Notes under the pieces: generated by a model | What the model was told of the DNA's origin: nothing | The model's input: the letters and a program-made list of their open reading frames with translations, nothing else | Databases searched by the model: none | Assembly (NCBI GenBank): GCA_002387205.1 | Contig: DGLA01000010.1 | Span: 434,438 to 498,437, forward strand | Reading direction: 5' to 3' | Length of the DNA stretch: 64,000 nt | Source of the DNA: Stutzerimonas stutzeri | GTDB taxonomy: Bacteria > Pseudomonadota > Gammaproteobacteria > Pseudomonadales > Pseudomonadaceae | Position numbers and translations under genes: made by a program | Shown: in pieces, positions 38,632-47,072 of the stretch | Layout of the letters: every line of letters begins with the position of its first letter | How positions within the stretch are numbered: the stretch's first letter is position 1

Positions 38632-39407
38632 TCGTCACCTCCAGCTTGTCCATGGGCGGCGGCGGTGCGGGCCTCCAGGGCGCGCAAGGCCTCCAGTTCG
38701 TTATCGGCGGGCGGCGCAGTCTCGCCGAGCTTGTCAGCGAAACGGATGGCCCAGCCGGTGTTTTCGATCACCTGCTCGCGGGTAACACCCGGGTGCAGCG
38801 AGGTCACCACGAACTCGTTTGACCCAGCTTCAGGCTCCATGATGCACAGGTCGGTGATGATTCCCACCGGACCCTGCCCCGGCAATCCCAGCCGCTTCCG
38901 ATGATCCCCCCCTTCACCGAAGCCCACCGAGGTGATGAACGCCAGCTTGTCGACAAAGGTGCGATGCGACTGTTTCAGAATGATCAGCACCTGCTTGGCC
39001 GACCCTGCAATTTCCGGCGCTCCGCCCGCTCCTGGCAAGCGAACTTTCGGCTGGTGATAGTCACCGATCACTGTGGTGTTGATGTTGCCGTACTTGTCCA
39101 CCTGCGCCGCGCCGAGAAAGCCAACGTCGATACGCCCGCCCTGCAACCAGTAACGGAAGATCTCGCCGGTGGGCACCACGGTGTCGGCCGTCTCGGCCAG
39201 CTCACCATCACCGATGGATAGCGGCAGTACCGAAGGCTTGGCGCCGATCGGGCCGGATTCATAGATCAGCACGACATCCGGCGCATGGGTCAGGCGCGCC
39301 AGGTTGGCCGCCTTGGACGGCAAGCCTATGCCGACGAAGCAGACGCTGCCATTACCGAGCCGGCGTGACGCGGCGACGGTCATCATTTCGTTGGTGCTGT
39401 AGCTCAT
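38628..39407 (-). CDS. catJ: 3-oxoadipate CoA-transferase subunit B (CatJ-type)
   Basis: This 259-residue beta subunit with its partner moves CoA from succinyl-CoA to 3-oxoadipate. It belongs to the long CatI/CatJ (GctAB-like) CoA-transferase class rather than the shorter PcaI/PcaJ class; the catalytic glutamate is expected in the IYESGPIGAKP motif (near residue 50). The start at 39407 overlaps the catI stop (ATGA). Downstream coupling to pcaF is the same. The pathway position is inferred from pcaF, pcaD and pcaR alongside. Confidence 0.88.
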   Translation of the reverse strand: MSYSTNEMMTVAASRRLGNGSVCFVGIGLPSKAANLARLTHAPDVVLIYESGPIGAKPSVLPLSIGDGELAETADTVVPTGEIFRYWLQGGRIDVGFLGAAQVDKYGNINTTVIGDYHQPKVRLPGAGGAPEIAGSAKQVLIILKQSHRTFVDKLAFITSVGFGEGGDHRKRLGLPGQGPVGIITDLCIMEPEAGSNEFVVTSLHPGVTREQVIENTGWAIRFADKLGETAPPADNELEALRALEARTAAAHGQAGGDE

Positions 39408-40264
39408 CACTTGGCCTCCTGCTGCGCGGCCAGCTTGGCCTGAAACGCAGAAAAATCTGCAGTGCCGCGAATGAACTCGTCGACCCACGCACTGAAGGTG
39501 TCACGATCTCGGGCAATGGGGTCCCACTGCTGATAGAAGCGGTTGTCGCGCTCGTAGTACCCATGGGCGTACGAAGGACGTGCGCCACCAGGTACCAGGC
39601 AGACGGCTGTCAGCGCCCAGGTCGGCAGGACGCAGGCATTCATCGGCGCCTTGAGATCATCGACGATTTCCTCGACCGTGACGATGCAGCGTTTGGCGGC
39701 CAGCGCCGCTTCCTTCTGCACACCAAGAATGCCCTGAATCAGCACGTTGCCTTTGCGATCAGCTTTCTGCGCATGGATGACGGTTACATCCGGGCGCACG
39801 CTCGGCACAGCCGCAAGGGTTTCACCTGTAAAGGGACATTCGATGAACTTGATCATCGGGTTGACCTTGGGCAAGTCGGAACCCAGGTAGGCGCGCAGCA
39901 CAGCAAACGGCAGGCCAGAGGCGCCAGCCACATAGGCATTGGCCAGGTCGGCATGGCTGTGCTCTTCGATTTCCAGCGGCTGCGGCCACTGTTTTTCTAC
40001 CGCGTCGCGTAGGCGGTGCAGCGAGCCGACACCAGGGTTGCCACCCCAGGAAAACACCAGCTTCCTGGCGCAGCCGGCACCGATCAGCAGGTCGTAGACG
40101 AGATCGGGCGTCATCCGCACGAGGGTCAGGTCTTTCTTGTCCTGACGAATCAGCTCATGCGCAGCAGCTGTAGGAATCAGATGCGTGAAGCCTTCGAGCG
40201 CAACGGTGTCCCCGCTGCTGACGAAGCGATCGACTGCTTCGCGAAGCGAAAGGAGTTCGGCCAT
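39407..40264 (-). CDS. catI: 3-oxoadipate CoA-transferase subunit A (CatI-type)
   Basis: This 285-residue alpha subunit of the CatI/CatJ-type CoA transferase contains GFTHLIPTAAAHELIRQ and the glycine-rich SWGGNPGVGSLHRLRDA. It is the first structural gene of the operon, starting about 100 bases downstream of the PcaR-like dyads. The extra upstream frame is rejected because it would cross the operator. Confidence 0.88.
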   Translation of the reverse strand: MAELLSLREAVDRFVSSGDTVALEGFTHLIPTAAAHELIRQDKKDLTLVRMTPDLVYDLLIGAGCARKLVFSWGGNPGVGSLHRLRDAVEKQWPQPLEIEEHSHADLANAYVAGASGLPFAVLRAYLGSDLPKVNPMIKFIECPFTGETLAAVPSVRPDVTVIHAQKADRKGNVLIQGILGVQKEAALAAKRCIVTVEEIVDDLKAPMNACVLPTWALTAVCLVPGGARPSYAHGYYERDNRFYQQWDPIARDRDTFSAWVDEFIRGTADFSAFQAKLAAQQEAK

Positions 40265-40345
40265 GGGGTCAGTCTCGTATTGATGTCTGGATGCGCACTG
40301 GGGCGCCTGGCGCAACACTAAACACGACCGACAGGCAGAACAATC

Positions 40346-40378
40346 CGATAATCGATTTGATGTTCGATAAACGAACAT
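40346..40378 (-). promoter_or_regulatory. PcaR-like operator dyads upstream of catI
   Basis: ATGTTCG (40360-40366) and CGAACAT (40372-40378) form a perfect 7-bp dyad with a 5-base spacer. CGATAATCG (40346-40354), centred 19 bases away, repeats its core. This resembles the PcaR site of P. putida as I remember it (a GTTCGATAATCG-type core). The pcaR gene is adjacent. Confidence 0.72.
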
Positions 40379-40438
40379 AACCGGAACAGTACAGCCAAGG
40401 TGCGCTGCCACGCCCCCGCTCTGGCTACTAACAGCGTT

Positions 40439-41281
40439 TCAATGAAACAGGCGGGTGCTCAGCTCCTTGCTTGCCTGCAACAAAACCGGCAGGAACCGAG
40501 CCTCCAATTCCTGCTTGCTGACACGACTGGCGTGGGTGCCAACGTTAAGGGCCGCCAGTACCTGACCTGCGGAATCCTTCAACGGTACGGCCAGCGAACG
40601 CAGGCCCACCTCCAGCTCCTGATCGATGATGACCCAACCCTTTAGCCTGATCTCATCAATGGATGCCCTGATGGCTGCCGGAGTATGCAGGGTGCGGCTA
40701 GTCTTGATCTGCAATTCGGCGTGTTCGAGGTAATCGTTCAACGCCGCATCATCCAATGCCGCCAAGAGAATCCGCCCCATGGACGTGCAATAGGCCGGTA
40801 GGCGACTGCCCACGCTCAGATCGACGGAAATCAGCCGCTGGGGCGTGGCCGATCGCGCGACATAGAGCACCTCGTCGCCCTCCAGGGTAGCCATTGAGCA
40901 GGCTTCATGGAGTTGATCACTGAGATGGTCGAGGATCGGCTGGGCTGTAACCGCCAGGGGCGTAGAGGAAAGATAAGCATGACCGAGTGTCAGCACCTTG
41001 GGCAGCAGCGAATAGGTGCGCCCGTCAGTGGTGGCATAGCCGAGTTTGATCAGCGTATGCAGGCAGCGTCGCACTGCTGCACGCGGGATCTCCGTCCGGT
41101 GGCTGATCTGCGCGATAGTCAGGTGGCGCTTACGCTCCTGAAATGCGTGGATCACTGCGAGCCCGCGCGCCAGCGATGTCATGAAGTTCGGGTCGCCGGT
41201 CAGTGCCTCGATACGCTTGGCTGGCGAGGCGATGATGGCGGGGACCATGGTAGCGATGCTGGGGCGGGTTTCGTCGGTCAC
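40439..41281 (-). CDS. pcaR: IclR-family regulator PcaR
   Basis: This 280-residue activator has an N-terminal winged helix-turn-helix (about 35-95, LTIAQISHRTEIPRAAVRRCLHTL) and a C-terminal IclR effector domain (VDLSVGSRLPAYCTSMGRILLAAL). It closely resembles P. putida PcaR, which responds to beta-ketoadipate and activates pca genes. It is encoded upstream of catIJ-pcaFD in the same direction, with the operator dyads in between. Confidence 0.92.
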   Translation of the reverse strand: MTDETRPSIATMVPAIIASPAKRIEALTGDPNFMTSLARGLAVIHAFQERKRHLTIAQISHRTEIPRAAVRRCLHTLIKLGYATTDGRTYSLLPKVLTLGHAYLSSTPLAVTAQPILDHLSDQLHEACSMATLEGDEVLYVARSATPQRLISVDLSVGSRLPAYCTSMGRILLAALDDAALNDYLEHAELQIKTSRTLHTPAAIRASIDEIRLKGWVIIDQELEVGLRSLAVPLKDSAGQVLAALNVGTHASRVSKQELEARFLPVLLQASKELSTRLFH

Positions 41282-41472
41282 AGAAAAAACCTTGGGTGGA
41301 AACCATGGGCGATTATCGTCCGCTAGGTCGGTAATCGCAAAGTACCGATGCCGAATGCAACAAACACCGGCTGTCCTGGATCTCGATCCGCATGCCTACG
41401 AAGCGGCGATAACCGGCGGACTGGCTCAGCAGATCATGCGCGACGACAGGCCTTGGAGCTGTCGCGGCATAC

Positions 41473-42372
41473 TCAGCCATGCCTGCATCGATAGGCCGGT
41501 TCCGCACGCAGGGCATCGGCAATGGCTTGCGCCGCCACCGAGAGTTCGTGGCCGGGCTTGGTCAGGATGCCCACCGGCTTCTCGATCACCGGATCGCTCA
41601 GCGCCACACAGCGTGCGCCGAGTTCGAGCATCTGCGTCCGACATAACGCCGGCACGGCGCTGACGCCCAGGCCGCTGGCGACCATACGCCCGACGGTTGC
41701 CAACTGATGACTCTCGAACTGCACCGGCAACTGACGGCCCCGCGGACGCAGGTGATCTTCAAGCATGACGCGCACTGTCGAGGGGCGCTGAAGTGTAATG
41801 AAGGGGTGTTCCAGCAAAGCGTTCCAGCTCACTTCGGCCCGGCTCGCCAGCACCGAATCGACCGGGACCACCGCCACGAAACGGTCGGTGTACAGCGGGG
41901 TGAACGTCAGCGGCGTGCTGGGTTCAGGCTCAAAGGCGATCCCGATTTCTACCTGGCGGTCACGGACCATTTCCATCACCTGCTCGTTGATCACGTCATG
42001 CACGGTGACGCTGATCGAGGGGTAGCGGTCGCGAAAGGTGCGCAGTACGGCTGGCAGGATGTTGCCGGCGAAGGACGGCATCGAGGCCAGCGCCACCCTG
42101 CCCTGTTGCAGCGTGAAACGCTGGCGCAGCTCGTCCTCGGCGTTATCCCAGTCGGCCAGCAGCCGCCGTGCCAGTGGCAGTAGCGCCTCGCCCTCCGGCG
42201 TGAGGCTGACAGCCCGCGTGGTACGGCTGAACAGGCGACCTCCGAGCCCATCCTCCAACGCCTTGATGGTCAGGCTCAGGGCCGATTGCGACAGGTACAG
42301 CCGCTCACAGGCCTGAGCGAAGCTCAGGGTCTGCGCCACAGCGATAAAGGCACGGAGTTGTTTGACGGTCAT
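41473..42372 (-). CDS. LysR-family transcriptional regulator
   Basis: This 299-residue LysR protein has an N-terminal helix-turn-helix (residues 1-60, LRAFIAVAQTLSFAQACERLYLSQSALSLTIKALE) and a substrate-binding domain from about 90. The ATG at 42372 gives the family start MTVKQLRAF. It diverges from scoAB-atoB-atoE across 148 bases, the classical arrangement for a LysR regulator of an acetoacetate/ketone-body operon. The AT-rich middle of the spacer (42410-42450) should hold its binding site. Confidence 0.9.
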   Translation of the reverse strand: MTVKQLRAFIAVAQTLSFAQACERLYLSQSALSLTIKALEDGLGGRLFSRTTRAVSLTPEGEALLPLARRLLADWDNAEDELRQRFTLQQGRVALASMPSFAGNILPAVLRTFRDRYPSISVTVHDVINEQVMEMVRDRQVEIGIAFEPEPSTPLTFTPLYTDRFVAVVPVDSVLASRAEVSWNALLEHPFITLQRPSTVRVMLEDHLRPRGRQLPVQFESHQLATVGRMVASGLGVSAVPALCRTQMLELGARCVALSDPVIEKPVGILTKPGHELSVAAQAIADALRAEPAYRCRHG

Positions 42373-42520
42373 CGAATCGGATCCAGGAGAAAGCCTGATG
42401 GCGCTTTGTTTCGTTTTATCAATCAATCGCGCTTAAAAATCAACTTAACAAATCCGCCGCACAAGGGAACACTCGATTGCAGCTCACCAAAAACAACCCA
42501 ACAACAAAAAGGAATCGTTT

Positions 42521-43219
42521 ATGGCTGGTTTCGACAAGCGCGTGAATTCCTATGCCGAGGCGCTCGACGGGCTTGAAGACGGCATGACCGTTCTGGCCGG
42601 CGGCTTTGGCCTGTGCGGCATTCCCGAGAACCTGATCGCCGAGATCAAGCGCAAGGGCACCCGCGACCTTACCGTGGTATCCAACAACTGCGGCGTCGAC
42701 GGCTTCGGCCTGGGTGTGCTGCTGGAGGACCGGCAGATCCGCAAGATGATCGCCTCCTACGTGGGCGAAAACGCGCTGTTCGAGAAGCAGCTGCTGGATG
42801 GCGAGCTGGAAGTCGAGCTGACGCCCCAGGGCACGCTGGCTGAAAAGATGCGCGCAGGCGGCGCCGGCATTCCCGCCTTTTACACCGCTACCGGATACGG
42901 CACCCCCATCGCCGAAGGCAAGGACGTGCGCGAATTCAACGGTCGCCCGCACATCCTCGAGCACGCCATCACCGGCGACTTCGCTATCGTCAAAGGCTGG
43001 AAGGCCGACCGCTACGGCAACGTCATCTACCGCCACACCGCACAGAACTTCAATCCGCTAGCCGCAGCTGCCGGAAAGATCACCGTGGTCGAGGTCGAGG
43101 AAATCGTCGAGCCCGGTGAGATCGACCCCACCCAGATCCACACACCCGGCATCTACGTCGACCGCATCATCTGCGGCACCTTCGAGAAGCGCATCGAAAA
43201 GCGCACCGTCCGCACTTAA
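42521..43219 (+). CDS. scoA: 3-oxoacid (acetoacetate:succinyl) CoA-transferase subunit A
   Basis: This 232-residue alpha subunit has the family glycine loop MTVLAGGFGLCGIPENLI and VVSNNCGVDGFGLG. With ScoB it moves CoA from succinyl-CoA to acetoacetate. It opens an operon that takes up and activates short-chain acids: ScoAB, a thiolase and the AtoE transporter. The start has an AAAGGAA ribosome site. AtoDA is an alternative name used for the acetate-dependent relatives. Confidence 0.92.
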   Translation: MAGFDKRVNSYAEALDGLEDGMTVLAGGFGLCGIPENLIAEIKRKGTRDLTVVSNNCGVDGFGLGVLLEDRQIRKMIASYVGENALFEKQLLDGELEVELTPQGTLAEKMRAGGAGIPAFYTATGYGTPIAEGKDVREFNGRPHILEHAITGDFAIVKGWKADRYGNVIYRHTAQNFNPLAAAAGKITVVEVEEIVEPGEIDPTQIHTPGIYVDRIICGTFEKRIEKRTVRT

Positions 43220-43243
43220 TCAAAAGAATAAGAGGAATCGACG

Positions 43244-43903
43244 ATGGCACTTACCCGCGAACAAATGGCCCAGCGCGTCGCCCGTGAGCTGCAGGACGGC
43301 TTCTACGTGAACCTCGGCATCGGCATCCCGACTCTGGTCGCCAACTACGTGCCCGAGGGCATGGAAGTGATGCTGCAATCGGAGAACGGCCTGCTCGGCA
43401 TGGGCGCGTTTCCCACCGAGGACGAACTCGATGCCGACATGATCAACGCCGGCAAACAGACCGTCACCGCACGCGTCGGCGCCTCCATTTTCAACTCCGC
43501 CGAATCCTTCGCGATGATCCGCGGTGGGCATATCGACCTCACCGTGCTCGGCGCCTTCGAGGTCGACGTGCAGGGCAACATCGCGTCCTGGATGATTCCC
43601 GGCAAGCTGGTCAAGGGCATGGGCGGTGCCATGGACCTGGTCGCCGGTGCGGAAAACATCATCGTACTGATGACGCACGCCTCCAAGGATGGCGAGTCCA
43701 AGCTGCTGCCCAAGTGCACCCTGCCGCTGACCGGCGCCGGCTGCATCAAGCGCGTGCTGACCGACCTGGCCTACCTGGAAATCGAGAACGGTGCCTTCGT
43801 CCTCAAGGAGCGCGCGCCTGGTGTGAGCGTCGAGGAAATCGTGGCCAAGACCGCAGGTGAGCTGGTGGTGCCGGATCACGTACCGGAAATGCAGTTCGCC
43901 TGA
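43244..43903 (+). CDS. scoB: 3-oxoacid CoA-transferase subunit B
   Basis: This 219-residue beta subunit carries the catalytic glutamate in LQSENGLLGMG (Glu near 47), which forms the covalent glutamyl-CoA intermediate. The glycine loop GLGIGIPTLVANY is read as VNLGIGIPTLVANY. It has an AAGAGGAA ribosome site and is 24 bases from scoA. Confidence 0.93.
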   Translation: MALTREQMAQRVARELQDGFYVNLGIGIPTLVANYVPEGMEVMLQSENGLLGMGAFPTEDELDADMINAGKQTVTARVGASIFNSAESFAMIRGGHIDLTVLGAFEVDVQGNIASWMIPGKLVKGMGGAMDLVAGAENIIVLMTHASKDGESKLLPKCTLPLTGAGCIKRVLTDLAYLEIENGAFVLKERAPGVSVEEIVAKTAGELVVPDHVPEMQFA

Positions 43904-43918
43904 CCTGCGCTGCCTGAG

Positions 43919-43953
43919 AGCCTCGCGATGCGCACGCCGCATGCGGGGCTTTT
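43919..43953 (+). terminator. Terminator-like hairpin between scoB and atoB
   Basis: AGCCTCGC (43919-43926) pairs with GCGGGGCT (43943-43950) and ATGCG (43928-43932) with CGCAT (43938-43942), separated by a one-base bulge and followed by TTTT. It could lower expression of atoB-atoE relative to scoAB. Confidence 0.55.
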
Positions 43954-43978
43954 CCCGTTTCGGATAGGAGACTTTTTT

Positions 43979-45160
43979 ATGCAAGACGTCGTCATCGTAG
44001 CCGCCACCCGCACTGCCATCGGCGCCTTTCAAGGCAGCCTGGCCAACATCGCCGCGCCTGATCTGGGCGCAGCGGTAATCAAACGCCTGCTCGAACAGAC
44101 CGGGCTGAATCCCGCCGACGTCGATGAGGTCATTCTCGGCCAGGTACTCACTGCCGGCTCCGGACAGAACCCCGCCCGTCAGGCGTCGATCAAGGCAGGC
44201 CTGCCCCATGCGGTGCCGTCCTTCACCCTGAACAAGGTCTGCGGCTCGGGCCTCAAGGCGCTGCACCTGGCAACCCAGGCGATCCGCTGCGGCGATGCCG
44301 ACGCAATCATCGCCGGCGGGCAGGAGAACATGAGCCTTGCGCCCTATGTGCTACCCAAGGCGCGCACGGGCCTGCGCATGGGGCACGCCGAGCTGGTCGA
44401 CTCGATGATCAGCGACGGCCTCTGGGATGCCTTCAATGATTTCCACATGGGCATCACCGCTGAGAACCTGGTCGACAAGTACGGGATCAGCCGCGAAGCC
44501 CAGGATGCGTTCGCCGCGTCATCACAGCAGAAGGCTGTCGCAGCCATCGAGGCCGGGCGTTTCAAGGACGAGATCACGCCCATCGAGATTCCGCAACGCA
44601 AAGGCGAGCCCCTGCGCTTCGACACCGATGAGCAGCCCCGTGCCGGCACTACCGCCGAGGCACTGGCCAAACTCAAACCGGCGTTCAAGAAGGATGGCTC
44701 GGTTACCGCCGGCAATGCCTCCAGTCTCAACGACGGTGCCGCCGCGGTACTGCTGATGAGCGCAGACAAGGCCAAGGCCCTCGGTTTACCGGTGCTGGCG
44801 AAGATCAAGGCCTACGCCAATGCTGGCGTCGACCCGGCAATCATGGGCATCGCGCCGGTTTCGGCGACCCGCCGCTGCCTTGAAAAAGCCGGTTGGTCGC
44901 TCGACGAGCTGGACCTGATCGAAGCCAACGAGGCCTTTGCCGCCCAGGCGTTGTCCGTCGGGCAAGAGCTCGGCTGGAATGCCGGGAAGGTCAACGTCAA
45001 CGGCGGCGCGATTGCGTTGGGACATCCCATCGGGGCGTCGGGCTGCCGCGTGCTGGTTACGCTGCTGCACGAAATGATCCGCCGCGACGCGAAGAAGGGC
45101 CTTGCCACGCTCTGCATCGGTGGCGGTCAGGGCGTCGCGCTGGCTCTCGAACGTCACTAA
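43979..45160 (+). CDS. atoB: Acetyl-CoA C-acetyltransferase (acetoacetyl-CoA thiolase)
   Basis: This 393-residue biosynthetic-type thiolase splits acetoacetyl-CoA into two acetyl-CoA. Nucleophile Cys is in LNKVCGSGLKA (near 88), His in ALGHPIGASG (near 349), Cys in CIGGGQG (near 379). The ATG at 43979 is preceded by GGATAGGAG. It follows scoAB, completing acetoacetate breakdown. Confidence 0.94.
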   Translation: MQDVVIVAATRTAIGAFQGSLANIAAPDLGAAVIKRLLEQTGLNPADVDEVILGQVLTAGSGQNPARQASIKAGLPHAVPSFTLNKVCGSGLKALHLATQAIRCGDADAIIAGGQENMSLAPYVLPKARTGLRMGHAELVDSMISDGLWDAFNDFHMGITAENLVDKYGISREAQDAFAASSQQKAVAAIEAGRFKDEITPIEIPQRKGEPLRFDTDEQPRAGTTAEALAKLKPAFKKDGSVTAGNASSLNDGAAAVLLMSADKAKALGLPVLAKIKAYANAGVDPAIMGIAPVSATRRCLEKAGWSLDELDLIEANEAFAAQALSVGQELGWNAGKVNVNGGAIALGHPIGASGCRVLVTLLHEMIRRDAKKGLATLCIGGGQGVALALERH

Positions 45161-45286
45161 ACGGACAACGCCGGCTCATAGAGGAGGACCGACACCACGC
45201 CGTGCAGGCTCACCAAACCCTAGCAATAAATCGGCGCACGCCACGCACGTGCGCCGCCTATAAAAAAGAAGAACAACACAGGATCC

Positions 45287-46633
45287 ATGACCATGCTCAG
45301 TACCGTTACCGCCTTGAGCGTCAAGCTCATTCAGCGATACCTACCCTCACCCTTCGTTTTTGCGATTCTCCTAAGCCTCATCGTGCTTGCCGCCAGCATG
45401 CTCGTCACCGGCCAGGGCCTGCCCTCGATGGCGAAACACTGGGGCACCGGCTTCTGGAACCTGCTCACCTTCGCCATGCAGATGGCACTGATTCTGGTGA
45501 CCGGCCACGCCCTGGCCAGCGCACCCGCCATCCATCGCCTGCTTGCGAGCCTGGCACGGACCGCACGCACACCGGGCCGCGCCGTGGTGCTGGTCACGCT
45601 GGTGGCGTTGGCTGGTTCCTGGATCAACTGGGGTTTCGGTCTGGTAATCGGCGCGGTGTTCGCCCGCGCACTGGCTCGTGAGGTGAAGGGCGTCGATTAC
45701 CCGCTGCTGGTTGCTGCAGCCTATTCGGGCTTTCTGATCTGGCACGGCGGCCTGTCCGGTTCCATTCCGCTGTCGCTGGCCACCGGCGGCGCAGATCTGG
45801 AGCGCATGTCTGGCGGTGTCGTGACGACCGCCATCGGCGTCGGTGACACCCTGTTCACCGCCATGAACCTGACGATCATCGCGCTGCTGGTGATCGGTTT
45901 GCCGATCCTTAACTGGGCCATGCATCCGAAAGACCCGAAGGTCGCGGACCCGGCGAAACTGCTCGATCCCGCCCATGAGGCCCTGCCGCGCAACACCCTT
46001 GCGCAGCGCATGGACGATAGCCGCATCCTCAACCTGATCATCGTTGCGCTGGCTGTGGTCTATTTCGGCTACTACTTCTCCGAGAACGGCTTTGCCCTGA
46101 CGCTGAATATTGTCATCGGCCTGTTCCTGTTTATCGGTCTGGCACTGCACGGCTCGCCGGAGCGCTACATGCGCGCAGTGCAGGACGGCATCGGTGGCAT
46201 CAGTGGCATCGTCATCCAGTTCCCGTTCTATGCCGGCATCATGGGAATGATGGTCGGCGCCAACGCCGAAGGGCTGTCGCTGGGTCGGCAGATCACCGAC
46301 ACCTTCATCGCCTGGTCCTCGGCCGATACCTTCCCGGTACTGGCGTTCCTCAGCGCTGGGTTGGTCAACGTGTTCGTGCCGTCGGGTGGCGGTCAGTGGG
46401 CGGTACAGGGGCCAATCATGCTGCCGGCCGGCCAGGCGCTGGGCGTGACGCCTGCGGTCACCGCCATGGCGATTGCCTGGGGCGATGCCTGGACCAACAT
46501 GATCCAGCCATTCTGGGCGCTGCCGATTCTCGGCATCGTCGGGCTCGGTGCGCGCGACATCATGGGCTACTGCCTGCTGATGCTGGTGTATTCAGGGCTG
46601 GTCATCGGAGGATGCCTCTACCTGTTCGGCTGA
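45287..46633 (+). CDS. atoE: Short-chain fatty acid transporter AtoE
   Basis: This 448-residue inner-membrane protein has about 11-12 hydrophobic helices and belongs to the AtoE/ScfA family (TIGR00366-type). The GSWINWGFGLVIGAVFARALAREVKG region and VPSGGGQWAVQGPIM are family hallmarks. It likely imports acetoacetate, butyrate or hydroxybutyrate for the enzymes encoded before it. The start at ATG 45287 has CAGGATCC; an ATG two codons later is equally possible. Confidence 0.9.
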   Translation: MTMLSTVTALSVKLIQRYLPSPFVFAILLSLIVLAASMLVTGQGLPSMAKHWGTGFWNLLTFAMQMALILVTGHALASAPAIHRLLASLARTARTPGRAVVLVTLVALAGSWINWGFGLVIGAVFARALAREVKGVDYPLLVAAAYSGFLIWHGGLSGSIPLSLATGGADLERMSGGVVTTAIGVGDTLFTAMNLTIIALLVIGLPILNWAMHPKDPKVADPAKLLDPAHEALPRNTLAQRMDDSRILNLIIVALAVVYFGYYFSENGFALTLNIVIGLFLFIGLALHGSPERYMRAVQDGIGGISGIVIQFPFYAGIMGMMVGANAEGLSLGRQITDTFIAWSSADTFPVLAFLSAGLVNVFVPSGGGQWAVQGPIMLPAGQALGVTPAVTAMAIAWGDAWTNMIQPFWALPILGIVGLGARDIMGYCLLMLVYSGLVIGGCLYLFG

Positions 46634-47072
46634 ACCCGAGCCAGCCTTTCTCCCTCCAAGCCTTGTCGCCGAACGCTCCTTCTAATCCCTCAGCCTTCGG
46701 CCAAGGCTTTCGTTCACCGGAGAGCGCTACCCATCGGCGCGGCAATTCACCACCGCAATAACTCTTGCCTTTTCGTGCAGCAACCGCATCGCGGATATCG
46801 CTGCCGTTTCGCTTGATTTAGCGTCGTTATCCCGTCCGTCAGAAAGCTTTTCCATACTGACAAAGCCCCGCAACTTTTCCTTACAACGCTGAGTCGCAGT
46901 TAACAGACCGGGGTTTAACTCTGTGGTGGCGACGAGATTGAAGCCTGGCTGCGACGGTTGTCTTTTTTTTTTGGGGGGGTGGGGCTTCGAGCGCATCGGT
47001 GCTGGCGTCCCACTGTGCAGCTGCCGTCCTGGTCCAAGGGCAGCACTGGCAATCAGGGATAGGAAAAAGACA
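46634..47072 (+). other. Intergenic region with T10-G7 homopolymer tract
   Basis: This 439-base spacer separates atoE from the MBOAT cassette. I see no gene. It contains T10 (46963-46972) followed by G7 (46973-46979), T and G4, about 95 bases before the next start. The tract may affect promoter spacing of the cassette; no GC stem directly precedes it, so a terminator is unlikely. Confidence 0.6.

Noticed and set aside
46963..46972. T10 run as terminator of atoE
   Set aside because: No GC-rich hairpin directly precedes it and it lies 330 bases beyond atoE.
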